From Alphaproteobacteria bacterium (GTDB taxonomy: Bacteria; Pseudomonadota; Alphaproteobacteria; Micavibrionales; UBA1664): a stretch of 35,674 nt of DNA. A program made the position numbers and the translations under genes. Below, one piece after another: positions 24,788 to 32,839 of this stretch. Numbering within the stretch: the stretch's first letter is position 1; every line of letters starts with the position of its first letter. The stretch spans positions 1 to 35,674 of the forward strand of contig JAGWXJ010000003.1 in assembly GCA_018969935.1 (NCBI GenBank). Reading direction: 5' to 3'. The notes below the pieces were generated by a model. It did not search any database. It was not told where the DNA came from and worked only from the letters and a program-made list of their open reading frames with translations.

Positions 24788-27580
24788 ATGCAACCAAAAC
24801 TGCCCTATGCAACGGCCTTGGCCGTCCAGTCCGGCCAGTGGGCCGCCCTGACCCCCGATGGCGAACTGCTGTCCGGCCCGCTGGCCGATGCATCGGCATT
24901 GCCCGCAAACGCGCCGGTAATGCTGTGCCATGCGCCCTTTGTGGCCACACGCGTGGCCCTGAATGTGCCCACCATCGACGTGCTGGAACTCTTTGCCTTC
25001 GTAAAACCCGCCCGATTTTGCGTCCCGACCATCGGCGGGCTGGCGCAAGCGTTGGGCCACCCTATCCCCCAATCAGCCGAAGACGCAGCCATGTTGCTGC
25101 CCACCCTTGCGGGCGAACTGCTGGTACATCTGCAAACAGGCACGCCCGAAAGCGCGCGCCCCCAAATCATCGCGCTGGCGGAAGCCATGGGCCAGCAAGG
25201 CCAGGGATGGGGCTGGAGCCAATGGATCATCGAAGCTTTGGGCAGCACCTACGACCCCAATAAAATCACCCGCTCGCGCGATGTGCTGGCCGCATGGGAA
25301 ACCCTGCCCGAATGGGCCGATGAAGCACCACCCACCCCGGCGTCTTCCTATGGAATCACGGGCGAGGAAGCGCGTGACCACCTCCGCGATCTGGTGACGC
25401 GCCGCCGCGGCTTTGGCCGCGCTGGCGAAGGCCGTACCGCACAGGAAAATTATACCACCCGCATCATCCCCGCCTTTGCCCCCCGCGAGCAGGAGGGCGA
25501 ACCGAATGTCGTAACCGCCGAGGCCGGCACAGGCGTAGGCAAAACACTGGGCTACCTTGCCCCCGCGCATCTGTGGGCCGAAAGAAACGAAGGCACGGTC
25601 TGGGTCGCGACCTACACCCGCAACCTGCAAAGGCAAATCGATTCCGAACTGGAAATCCTGTACCCCAACGCCGAGGAACGCGCGCGCAAGGCCGTCATCA
25701 GAAAAGGGCGGGAAAACTATTTATGCCTCCTCAACTTCGATGATCTGGTCGCAGCCACCCAAACCGCGCGTGACCCGCGCACGGTCATTGCGGCAGGCAT
25801 CATGGCGCGCTGGGTTGCCGCCACCAAGGACGGCGACCTTACAGGCAATGATTTCCCCGGCTGGCTCGAAGGCCTCCTGAAATTCGAACACACGACAGGC
25901 TTGGCCGACAGGCGCGGCGAATGCATTTACGCCGCCTGCGCGCACTACAAAAAATGCTACATCGAGCGCGCACAACGCAAAGCCAACCGGGCCCATATTG
26001 TTGTCGCAAACCATGCCCTTGCACTCTCTACGCTGGCACAGGCGGAAGCAGGCGACACCCTGCCCACACGCTACATATTCGATGAAGGGCACCACCTGTT
26101 TGATGCTGCCGACAGCATGTTCGGCATCCACTTGACCGGGCTTGAAGGGGCCGAACTGCGCCGCTGGATTCTGGGTCCTGAGGACGGCAGCGGCCCCCGC
26201 CGGGCGCGCCGCGCCAAGGGCCTGAAAAAACGGATGGAAGGCTTGGTGCTCGAAACCGATGACACGGCAAAACTGATTGAACAGGCCGTGATGGCTGCCC
26301 GCGTTTTGCCCGCACCCAACTGGAAACGAAATTTCAACAGCGACACACCGCAAGGCCCTATCGAGGCGTTTTTGCAGGCCATCTACCATCAGGTAAAGGC
26401 ACACGCTAAAGACGCGCAATCCAGCTGGTCGCTGGAATGCGATATCCATCCGCTAAACCCCGATGTGATTGTAAAGGCGGACGAATGCGTATCGGCACTC
26501 AAAAACCTTCATCGCCCGCTATTTGCACTATCCCGCAACCTGCGCGAAAAGCTGGACACCGACGCCGACCTCATGAATGCGGAAACGCGCATGCGCCTCG
26601 GTTCACTGGCAACCGGCCTTGAACGCAGGGCCACCCGTGTTGTCGCCGCATGGATAGCCATGCTTGAAAACCTCAGGGAGGAAACCCCGCCCGCCTTCAT
26701 CGACTGGTTTGCAATAGAACGCAACGATGGCCGCGATTACGATGTTGGCTACTACCGCCACTATCTGGACCCCGCCATCCCCTTCGGCACCGAGCTACGT
26801 CCGCATGCCCACGGCGTACTTGTAACGTCGGCCACGCTCAAGTCATCCCGCGCCGATGACGAGCGCGCATGGATGGAAGCCGACCGCATGACAGGCATGG
26901 AAGCATTAAGCCCGCTGGCACCCGTGCGCGTGGGCATCCAATCCCCCTTCAAATACGCCGAGCAAACGCGCGTGCTGGTCGTAAACGACATCCGAAAAGA
27001 CGATATAGCCCGCATGACCAAAGCCTACGGCAGCCTTTTCAAAGCATCGCACGGCGGTGCACTGGGCCTGTTCACGGCCATCCACCGCCTGCGCATGGTC
27101 CACGAAAAACTGGCCCCCGCACTGGAAGCCCAAAACATTCCTATTTACGCGCAGCACATCGATAACATCGGCATAGGCACCCTCGTTGATATTTTCAGGG
27201 CCGAGGAAGATGCCTGCCTGTTAGGTACCGATGCCGTGCGTGACGGTGTCGACGTACCTGGCCGCAGCCTGCGCCTCATAGTCTTTGACCGCGTGCCTTG
27301 GCCACGCCCAACCATAATGCACCGCGCCCGCAAGCAAGCCATGGGCGGCAAATCCTACGAAGAGTCCCTAACGCGCATGAAGCTGCGCCAGGCCTATGGC
27401 CGTCTGGTACGCAGCCCAACCGACCACGGGGTATTCGTACTGCTGGACAGCGGCTTCCCCAGCCGCCTTGAGGATAGCTTCCCCGAAGGCGTCGCAGTCC
27501 AACGCGTACCGCTTGATGAAGCCATCCACATCACGCGTTCCTTCTTCACCCGCCCCGAGGAACAGGAAAAAGTTGCCTGA
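24788..27580 (+). CDS. DinG/XPD-like ATP-dependent DNA helicase with degenerate exonuclease-like N-terminus
   Basis: A 930-residue superfamily 2 helicase. Walker A AGTGVGKTLG is near 243-252. The four Cys of an iron-sulfur cluster are visible (GRENYLC, then ECIYAAC and YKKC). Motif II is FDEGHH and motif VI is QAYGRLVRS. These place it with DinG/YoaA, 5'-3' helicases that unwind R-loops and damaged forks. Residues about 40-115 (VMLCHAPFVATRV, TIDVLELF, HPIPQSAEDAAMLL) mimic the order of DEDDh exonuclease motifs, as in Gram-positive DinG, but the catalytic D-x-E and the second Asp are lost. It has no clear Shine-Dalgarno site. The 110 bp upstream show nothing firm. Confidence 0.92.
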   Translation: MQPKLPYATALAVQSGQWAALTPDGELLSGPLADASALPANAPVMLCHAPFVATRVALNVPTIDVLELFAFVKPARFCVPTIGGLAQALGHPIPQSAEDAAMLLPTLAGELLVHLQTGTPESARPQIIALAEAMGQQGQGWGWSQWIIEALGSTYDPNKITRSRDVLAAWETLPEWADEAPPTPASSYGITGEEARDHLRDLVTRRRGFGRAGEGRTAQENYTTRIIPAFAPREQEGEPNVVTAEAGTGVGKTLGYLAPAHLWAERNEGTVWVATYTRNLQRQIDSELEILYPNAEERARKAVIRKGRENYLCLLNFDDLVAATQTARDPRTVIAAGIMARWVAATKDGDLTGNDFPGWLEGLLKFEHTTGLADRRGECIYAACAHYKKCYIERAQRKANRAHIVVANHALALSTLAQAEAGDTLPTRYIFDEGHHLFDAADSMFGIHLTGLEGAELRRWILGPEDGSGPRRARRAKGLKKRMEGLVLETDDTAKLIEQAVMAARVLPAPNWKRNFNSDTPQGPIEAFLQAIYHQVKAHAKDAQSSWSLECDIHPLNPDVIVKADECVSALKNLHRPLFALSRNLREKLDTDADLMNAETRMRLGSLATGLERRATRVVAAWIAMLENLREETPPAFIDWFAIERNDGRDYDVGYYRHYLDPAIPFGTELRPHAHGVLVTSATLKSSRADDERAWMEADRMTGMEALSPLAPVRVGIQSPFKYAEQTRVLVVNDIRKDDIARMTKAYGSLFKASHGGALGLFTAIHRLRMVHEKLAPALEAQNIPIYAQHIDNIGIGTLVDIFRAEEDACLLGTDAVRDGVDVPGRSLRLIVFDRVPWPRPTIMHRARKQAMGGKSYEESLTRMKLRQAYGRLVRSPTDHGVFVLLDSGFPSRLEDSFPEGVAVQRVPLDEAIHITRSFFTRPEEQEKVA

Positions 27581-27587
27581 TTGAATT

Positions 27588-27827
27588 TTGGCGCAATCGC
27601 AAAACATACGTACCAACCGCATCGTCATCTGGCACGGCATGAACAACCGCGGCAAACCTGCCATCGCCTACATCAACGATGATGGCGCCGCCATAGTTGA
27701 TATTTTCAACATGCGCGGTTCTGTTTCGGAAGTGGCGGCAATGGTTGAATCCCGCTATCCGAAGGGCCTCGCGCGCCGCGGAATATTTGAGAAATTCACA
27801 ACTCTCTACAGCTTGATGCCGCGCTGA
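27588..27827 (+). CDS. Small hypothetical protein downstream of the helicase gene
   Basis: About 79 residues if TTG 27588 is the start, or 62 from ATG 27639 (MNNRGK). Neither has a convincing ribosome-binding site. It contains a short beta-rich centre (KPAIAYINDDGAAIVDIF) followed by a helix and a basic tail. Not recognised. It lies 7 nt after the helicase stop and could be co-transcribed. Confidence 0.4.
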   Translation: MAQSQNIRTNRIVIWHGMNNRGKPAIAYINDDGAAIVDIFNMRGSVSEVAAMVESRYPKGLARRGIFEKFTTLYSLMPR

Positions 27828-27886
27828 AATACGCGTGTAAAAAATCACGCTGCCACTAAAAAACCGTTTGCGAACCCCAGCAACTT

Positions 27887-27931
27887 GCCTCAAAATTTTT
27901 GAGTCGGGACAATCGTTCCGAAGCCTCAAAA
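27887..27931 (+). repeat. Palindrome and direct repeat in the leader of a 50-residue ORF
   Basis: CTCAAAA-T-TTTTGAG (27889-27903) is a perfect inverted repeat. GCCTCAAAA occurs at 27887-27895 and again at 27923-27931, so the second copy can pair with the TTTTGAG arm instead of the first, giving two alternative hairpins. The gap 27828-28005 otherwise shows only A/T tracts and no gene. Confidence 0.4.
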
Positions 27932-28005
27932 AACTCTTGCATTCAATTTCAAAAAACGCTTTTTTCTCTGCCGCAGAAAGCCAGAGCCGTGAAAGGAGAA
28001 ACGTG

Positions 28006-28158
28006 ATGTTTGGTCTATCGCTCAAAATTACGGAGTTTTTCCCCGGTGATCTCACGGCTATCTTCGGCAACAAATGGCTTTGCCCCCAGCAGGAAACCGA
28101 AAAGTACAAAACCTACGGTGATTGCTACACCTGCCCCGGCACGCTGACGTTCAGCTGA
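28006..28158 (+). CDS. Small 50-residue Cys-containing protein
   Basis: ATG 28006 follows AAAGGAGA at a good distance (about 7 nt), one of the best ribosome-binding sites in the window, which is why I call it despite the length. The 50-residue product has a hydrophobic/aromatic N-terminal half (LSLKITEFFPGDLTAIFGN) and three Cys (WLCPQQ, DCYTCPG). CYTC is a CxxC-type pair that could bind a metal or form a disulfide. The leader carries alternative hairpins. Not recognised. Conservation is untested. Confidence 0.5.
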   Translation: MFGLSLKITEFFPGDLTAIFGNKWLCPQQETEKYKTYGDCYTCPGTLTFS

Positions 28159-28212
28159 ACCACCGCTTCAAAAAAATTGCATCTGGAAACCGTTAGCCCT
28201 AACTATGCGCTA

Positions 28213-29043
28213 ATGGACTCGAAGCCGTTCGACATCTGCATGCATTTCCGCGCCGCGTCTGCGCAGGTGCATGTTGTCGACCCGAAGATCGCGGGCTCTT
28301 ACGAACTGCTGGAGCAAGCGTATAACGAGATGCTTGTCACAACCTTCCCCGAGGAAGCCCCCTACGAAACGCTCGAAAAATGGCACAGGCGCCTTGAAGC
28401 CGCCGACGCTCCCTCCCGCTATATAATCGGCATCTCGGGCGAACATCTGGACAACCCGAAAAAACGCAAGCTCATGGGCCTGTTTGTCGGCATCTACTAC
28501 AAGAAGGCCGATGCGGGTGTACTGGCCTACAACATCGTAAAACCCCAGTGGCAAGGTTCGGGCTTGGGCGCGGCCCAAGTAGAAATGCGCCGCAAACTGA
28601 TGCTGGAAGCTGCAAGACAGGAAGGCAAAAAGCTCGGCGGCATCTTCGCCGAATGTAATGACCCCGCCCTGATGCCATCCTCGGAAGACGTGATGGACCC
28701 GCGCAAGCGCATCGAGATGTACGCAAAAATGGGCGGCCTTCGCGTCCCCATCAAATACAGCCTGCAACTGGGCCCCGACCCTGCCGACAAATCCGACAAA
28801 ATGATGCTGATTGCCTTCCCTCACCCCGCAACGGAGGAATATCCGCAGTACCGCTGCATCGCCGAATTCATCAGGGGGATTTATGAAGTGCGCGGCTTCG
28901 ACCCCGAAAAGCACCCCGATTTCCACCGCATGGAAAGGCAATTGCGCCGCGGCTTCCACAAAGGCAGACAGTCAACGGAAGGCTGGTTAATACCACTGGT
29001 CAACAAACAGGGTCGTTACGACCGCCACCGCTTCATCCTTTAA
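28213..29043 (+). CDS. GNAT-fold N-acetyltransferase-like protein
   Basis: A 276-residue protein. The central part has the GNAT order: GLFVGIYY strand (beta4), VLAYNIVKPQWQGSGLGAAQVEM, which contains the acetyl-CoA pyrophosphate loop (Q-x-S-G-L-G), then IFAECNDP (beta5). The C-terminal 90 residues extend beyond a minimal GNAT and end in a basic segment. The substrate is unknown. ATG 28213 is chosen. An in-frame TTG at 28177 is possible but unsupported. The gene converges with the nitrilase-family gene, overlapping by 11 nt. Its place beside the polyamine genes makes a polyamine substrate a hypothesis, not a result. Confidence 0.75.
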   Translation: MDSKPFDICMHFRAASAQVHVVDPKIAGSYELLEQAYNEMLVTTFPEEAPYETLEKWHRRLEAADAPSRYIIGISGEHLDNPKKRKLMGLFVGIYYKKADAGVLAYNIVKPQWQGSGLGAAQVEMRRKLMLEAARQEGKKLGGIFAECNDPALMPSSEDVMDPRKRIEMYAKMGGLRVPIKYSLQLGPDPADKSDKMMLIAFPHPATEEYPQYRCIAEFIRGIYEVRGFDPEKHPDFHRMERQLRRGFHKGRQSTEGWLIPLVNKQGRYDRHRFIL

Positions 29044-29977
29044 AGGCGATAATCCCGCCCGGCCACGCCTCGGCACCCTCGCGGCGCTTGCGGCGGATGG
29101 CATCAATCGGCACCGCCCCCACATGCACATCACCCGCATGAGTCATGCTCATGCCGTAGCTGGGCTCCGATTGCAAAATGATGCCGTCTACAGCCATATC
29201 CATCTCGCACGGGCCGTAAATGGCGGCACCCGCAAAATTGGTTTCGCGCCCCACAAGGTAGGGCGGCACGCCAACCCCGCCGACAGCCGCCACGCCCATC
29301 ATGCCCTCGACGGCCCGCGCGCGGCAATTCAGGAACACGCGGTTGTATCCTGATGGATGCATCGTCATGGAAGGCACTAGAAGCACCTCGATCCCCTCGT
29401 GCATCAGGGCATGCACCACAGCCGATTGCTGGACATCAAGGCATACAAGCACGCCCACCTTCACGCCGTTCAGCATGAATGACGATATTGTCTGCCCGCC
29501 CTGCATGTTGTCGCCCTGCTCGTCCAGCTCCCACGGCGTCAGCACCATCTTGTCCTGCGTCAGCACCAACGTGCCATCAGCCCCGAAGACATAGGCGCGG
29601 TTGAAATACCGCGTCAGCGCCTCGTTCTTGCGGGTGTCGTTAAACTGTTTGAAATACGGCTCCGGATACGGCTTGGGCGCCCGCACGGGATACGAGCCCG
29701 CCAGAATCGCCAACCCCGTTTTTTTGGCAACGGCGGCAACGCCAGCCAACCCCGCTTCGTTTTGTGACTCCGTCCACTCGAAGCCGTCACCCGCCTTCAG
29801 ATCCTTCGGCGCAAACTGGTACCAGTGCACGCATGCATATTCGGGCAGCACCAGAATGTCCGCATTCTGCGCCTTTGCGGCTAATGCCTTTTCTTCGAGA
29901 AGCGCAATCCACGCCTCCATCGAAGCGACGGGAAACGAAAAATCGATAGGCCAGAGGGCAACGCGGAAATCAGTCAT
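29033..29977 (-). CDS. Nitrilase/carbon-nitrogen hydrolase superfamily protein
   Basis: Hydrolyses a C-N bond in amides or nitriles. It has 314 residues. The Glu-Lys-Cys triad is readable: E46 (LPEY), K143 (DKMVLTPWE) and C179 (VCLDVQ). E150 is the probable fourth residue. The flanking sequence differs from N-carbamoylputrescine amidase (AguB), whose Cys region usually reads CWDQW, and from NAD synthetase amidases. Divergence from the polyamine operon suggests a role there, such as putrescine or amide metabolism, but the substrate is open. Cytosolic, no signal peptide. Confidence 0.85.
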   Translation of the reverse strand: MTDFRVALWPIDFSFPVASMEAWIALLEEKALAAKAQNADILVLPEYACVHWYQFAPKDLKAGDGFEWTESQNEAGLAGVAAVAKKTGLAILAGSYPVRAPKPYPEPYFKQFNDTRKNEALTRYFNRAYVFGADGTLVLTQDKMVLTPWELDEQGDNMQGGQTISSFMLNGVKVGVLVCLDVQQSAVVHALMHEGIEVLLVPSMTMHPSGYNRVFLNCRARAVEGMMGVAAVGGVGVPPYLVGRETNFAGAAIYGPCEMDMAVDGIILQSEPSYGMSMTHAGDVHVGAVPIDAIRRKRREGAEAWPGGIIAFKG

Positions 29978-29999
29978 CCGGATAGGTTAATTTTTTTCT

Positions 30000-30029
30000 T
30001 TGACAGGGGGTAGAAAATATTTGTATCAC
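30000..30029 (+). promoter_or_regulatory. Promoter of the polyamine operon
   Basis: A perfect TTGACA (30000-30005) is followed 18 bp later by TATCAC (30024-30029, 4/6 match). This is 336 bp before the decarboxylase start and would give a transcript carrying the full leader. Confidence 0.5.
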
Positions 30030-30038
30030 GCCCCTAAT

Positions 30039-30057
30039 TGACTCATAATGTGAGTCA
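30039..30057. promoter_or_regulatory. 19-bp palindromic operator candidate
   Basis: TGACTCA-TAATG-TGAGTCA is a perfect 7-bp inverted repeat with a 5-bp spacer. It sits just downstream of the predicted start site, where a repressor would block RNA polymerase or where a 5' hairpin would form. Confidence 0.5.
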
Positions 30058-30059
30058 TC

Positions 30060-30364
30060 ACGTACGTGCCTCTGGCCTGAAATAGTGGTTTATGTAACGG
30101 CGTAAAACTTGGGTTGAATTGGGGACCAAGCCCCACAACTTTGAATTAGGGTTTTATGTCATGATCACTTTTACAACTGCCTGGGGCCACACGCCCCCCA
30201 TAGGAATGGAAATTGGTTCTTCCACTCACCTGATTGGGCACGGCGTGCTTTCGCACGCATCGACCCGTCGCAACGGATAAACGGTCAAGGCTTTAGAACT
30301 TCCGGCTTTTAATATGGCCGGGGGAACGAAGCCCTATCCGCTTTCCTCGATGGAGATGCGCACG
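30060..30364 (+). promoter_or_regulatory. Structured leader RNA of the decarboxylase gene (speF-type candidate)
   Basis: About 300 nt without a conventional gene. Successive stems are TGGGG/CCCCA (30120-30135), GGGGC/GCCCC (30183-30197) and GCGTGC-TTTC-GCACGC (30243-30258). A larger element follows: GGCTT (30289) pairs with AAGCC (30329-30333), enclosing TTCCGGC (30300-30306) against GCCGG and GGAA. The last element ends 18 nt before the Shine-Dalgarno site. Alphaproteobacterial ornithine decarboxylase genes are known to carry the conserved speF RNA motif. Position and gene fit this, but I cannot align it here. Confidence 0.6.
30161..30280 (+). CDS. Putative 39-residue leader peptide
   Basis: ATG 30161 opens 39 codons ending in TAA at 30278. 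It is preceded by a TTAGGG site about 10 nt upstream. The peptide begins MITFTTAWGHTPP and ends SHASTRRNG, with two adjacent Arg codons just before the stop. Codon choice (ACT, TTT, ATA, GGT, TCT) is unlike the GC-rich neighbours, as expected if RNA structure constrains it. In enterobacteria the unrelated SpeFL peptide senses ornithine by ribosome arrest upstream of speF. A comparable role is inference. Confidence 0.45.
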   Translation: MITFTTAWGHTPPIGMEIGSSTHLIGHGVLSHASTRRNG

Positions 30365-31570
30365 ATGTCAAACATCATCACCCCCCAAAGCTTTGCCAAC
30401 CGCACGCCGCGCCAAGTGGCCCTGCCCCCTCATGCCTATACGGGCGAGGTATCGGACGTTGTGCGCCAGCTGGCCCCCGTCAACCCGCTGTACATCATGT
30501 GGCCGGAACGCATTGCCGAAGCGGCAAAACAATTCCTGACCCAATTCCCCGGCGAAACGGTTTACGCAACCAAATGCAACCCAGACAAAATCGCGATCCA
30601 GACCATGTATCGCGCTGGCGTCCGCGCATTTGATGTCGCCTCCATCGGCGAGGTCCGCCTCGTCCGCAAGCTGGCCCCCAAAGCCAAGCTGTACTTCATG
30701 CACACCATCAAGTCGCCCGAGGCGATTGCCGAGGCCTACAAGGTCCACGGCGTCCGCGCCTTCGTGCTCGACAGCATGGATGAGCTTTACAAGATCATGC
30801 GCGCAACCGAACTCGCTCAGGACCTCGAGCTGTTCGTGCGCATGGCCCTGCCGAAAAACAGCAAAGCCCAGATCGACTTCTCGACCAAATTCGGGGCCCT
30901 GCCCTACGATGCAGCAGACTTGCTTAAAGCCTGCCGCCCCGTAGCCTCGCGCCTTGGCCTCTGCCTGCACGTGGGCACCCAGTGCACCGACCCTGCCGCC
31001 TACAAGCGCGCAGTGAAAGTGGCGGCGCAAGTGCTCAAGGCATCCAAAGTATCCATCGACGTCCTCGACGTTGGCGGTGGCTTCCCCGTGGAATACCCCG
31101 GCTCCCAGCCCCTGCCCCCGTTCCAGGATTTCGTGGACACCATCACGAGCGCCCTCAAGGCCCAGAAGATGGATACCATCCCCCTCATGTGCGAACCGGG
31201 CCGCGCGCTCGTGGCCAACGCCGTATCCCTCGTGGTGCGCGTGGAAGGCCGCAAGGGCAACCTGCTGCACATCAACGACGGCACCTACGGCGGCCTCTTT
31301 GACGCGGGCGCCCAAGTGCGCGCGCGTTATGCCACCAAAGTCATCTCGCGTAACGGCACCGCCCGCCGCGAGCAGGATCTCGTCCCCTACCGTTTCGCAG
31401 GCCCTACCTGCGATTCCATCGACATGATGAAAGGGCCGTTCATGCTGCCCTCCGACATCGTGGCAGGCGACTGGATTGAAATTCAGACCATGGGCGCCTA
31501 TTCTCAGGCCCTGAGGTCGAACTTCAACGATTTCGGTCACGCCGACCAAATCGTGATGAAAAAGATTTAA
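30365..31570 (+). CDS. Fold-III PLP-dependent decarboxylase (ornithine/lysine decarboxylase type)
   Basis: A 401-residue enzyme of the eukaryotic-ODC/alanine-racemase fold, converting ornithine (or lysine) to putrescine (or cadaverine). K70 in YATKCNP binds PLP. HVGTQC, VLDVGGGFP and CEPGRAL are phosphate and barrel motifs. C349 in GPTCDSID comes from the partner subunit at the active site. The start MSNIIT at 30365 lies 9 nt after GGAG (30352-30355). It leads an operon with carboxyspermidine dehydrogenase 10 nt downstream. The sequence is divergent from rhizobial Lys/Orn decarboxylases, so the substrate is inferred from context. Confidence 0.88.
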   Translation: MSNIITPQSFANRTPRQVALPPHAYTGEVSDVVRQLAPVNPLYIMWPERIAEAAKQFLTQFPGETVYATKCNPDKIAIQTMYRAGVRAFDVASIGEVRLVRKLAPKAKLYFMHTIKSPEAIAEAYKVHGVRAFVLDSMDELYKIMRATELAQDLELFVRMALPKNSKAQIDFSTKFGALPYDAADLLKACRPVASRLGLCLHVGTQCTDPAAYKRAVKVAAQVLKASKVSIDVLDVGGGFPVEYPGSQPLPPFQDFVDTITSALKAQKMDTIPLMCEPGRALVANAVSLVVRVEGRKGNLLHINDGTYGGLFDAGAQVRARYATKVISRNGTARREQDLVPYRFAGPTCDSIDMMKGPFMLPSDIVAGDWIEIQTMGAYSQALRSNFNDFGHADQIVMKKI

Positions 31571-31580
31571 GGAGAAAAAT

Positions 31581-32807
31581 ATGGATAGCGTACTGATTAT
31601 CGGCGCCGGCGGCGCAGGTTCGGTTGTGGCCAAAAAATGCGCCATGAACCCCGATGTGTTCAAGAAAATCCACTTGGCGTCCCGTACGCTCTCGAAGTGC
31701 GAGGCCATCGCGCGCGAGTGCAAAAGCACGGTCACGACCTCGCAGGTGGACGCCGATGACACGCAACAGGTCATCAAGCTCATCGAAAAGGTGAAGCCCG
31801 ATCTGCTCATCAACATGGCCCTGCCGTATCAGGACCTCACGATCATGGATGCGTGCTTGGCAACAGGCGTCCACTACATGGACACCGCCAACTACGAACC
31901 CAAGGACGAAGCCAAGTTTTCCTACAAATGGCAGTGGCCCTACCACGACAAGTTCAAGGAAAAAGGCATCATGGGCGTGCTCGGCTGCGGCTTTGACCCC
32001 GGCATGTCCAACATCTACTGCGCCTACGCTCAAAACCAGCTGTTCGATGAAATCCATACCATCGATATCGTCGACTGCAACGCAGGTGACCACGGCCACG
32101 CCTTTGCCACCAACTTCAACCCCGAAATCAACATCCGCGAGGTAACCCAACGCGGCAAATACTGGAAAGACGGCCAGTGGATTGAAATTGATCCGCTCTC
32201 CATCGCCTGCATGGTCGATTACCCTGAAGTCGGCCCCAAAAAGTCTTACCTGATTTATCACGAGGAAGAAGAGTCTCTGGTCAAGAACATCCGTGGCCTC
32301 AAGCAAATCCGCTTCTGGATGACCTTCTCGGATAACTACATCAAGCACCTCGATGTCCTGCAAAACGTGGGCATGACCCGCATCGACCCCGTTATTTACA
32401 ACGGCGTCGAAATCATCCCGCTGCAGTTCCTCAAGGCCCTGCTGCCCGAGCCGTCATCCTTGGCTGAAAACTACACGGGCAAAACCTCCATCGGTTGCAT
32501 CTTCGAAGGCACCAAAGGCGGTAAACCCGTTAAAAAGTTCATCTACAACGTCTGCGACCACGCCAAAACGAACACCGAACTGGGCGCACAGGCCGTGTCC
32601 TACACCACGGGCGTACCAGCAGTCACGGGCGCGATGATGATGTTCAAAGGCATCTGGAAGGGTGCGGGCGTGTTCAACGTAGAACAACTGCCGCCCGAGC
32701 CGTTCATGGAAGAAGTGGCCAAACAAGGCCTGCCGTGGCACGTCAAGGACCTCGACGCCAAAACAGAAGCCGAACTCAAAGGCGCAAAAGAACTCAAAGC
32801 CGCATAA
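31581..32807 (+). CDS. Carboxy(nor)spermidine dehydrogenase (saccharopine dehydrogenase-like)
   Basis: Condenses putrescine (or diaminopropane) with aspartate semialdehyde and reduces the product with NADPH to carboxyspermidine (carboxynorspermidine). It has 408 residues. The N-terminal Rossmann motif IIGAGGAGSVVAKK is at 6-19. INMALPYQDLTIMDACLATGVHYMD and GCGFDPGMSN are saccharopine-dehydrogenase-family signatures. AAGGAGAAA ends 4 nt before the ATG. It is cytosolic and immediately precedes the matching decarboxylase, separated by an intrinsic terminator. Confidence 0.92.
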   Translation: MDSVLIIGAGGAGSVVAKKCAMNPDVFKKIHLASRTLSKCEAIARECKSTVTTSQVDADDTQQVIKLIEKVKPDLLINMALPYQDLTIMDACLATGVHYMDTANYEPKDEAKFSYKWQWPYHDKFKEKGIMGVLGCGFDPGMSNIYCAYAQNQLFDEIHTIDIVDCNAGDHGHAFATNFNPEINIREVTQRGKYWKDGQWIEIDPLSIACMVDYPEVGPKKSYLIYHEEEESLVKNIRGLKQIRFWMTFSDNYIKHLDVLQNVGMTRIDPVIYNGVEIIPLQFLKALLPEPSSLAENYTGKTSIGCIFEGTKGGKPVKKFIYNVCDHAKTNTELGAQAVSYTTGVPAVTGAMMMFKGIWKGAGVFNVEQLPPEPFMEEVAKQGLPWHVKDLDAKTEAELKGAKELKAA

Positions 32808-32810
32808 GCA

Positions 32811-32839
32811 AAAATCCCCGCTACGGCGGGGATTTTTTT
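32811..32839 (+). terminator. Intrinsic terminator/attenuator between the carboxyspermidine genes
   Basis: ATCCCCGC (32814-32821), loop TACG, GCGGGGAT (32826-32833), then T through 32839. The C(UACG)G closing is an ultrastable UNCG tetraloop. It starts four bases after the dehydrogenase stop, and the U-tract ends at the ATG of nspC (32840). Confidence 0.92.

Noticed and set aside
29033..29977. Calling the nitrilase-family gene aguB from its proximity to aguA
   Set aside because: The active-site context (CLDVQ) and the Glu region differ from N-carbamoylputrescine amidases as I know them, so only the superfamily is assigned.
30368..31816. 482-codon minus-strand ORF opposite the decarboxylase
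   Set aside because: Long only because the GC-rich plus-strand gene has few antisense stops. It spans the boundary of two real genes and shows no family signature.
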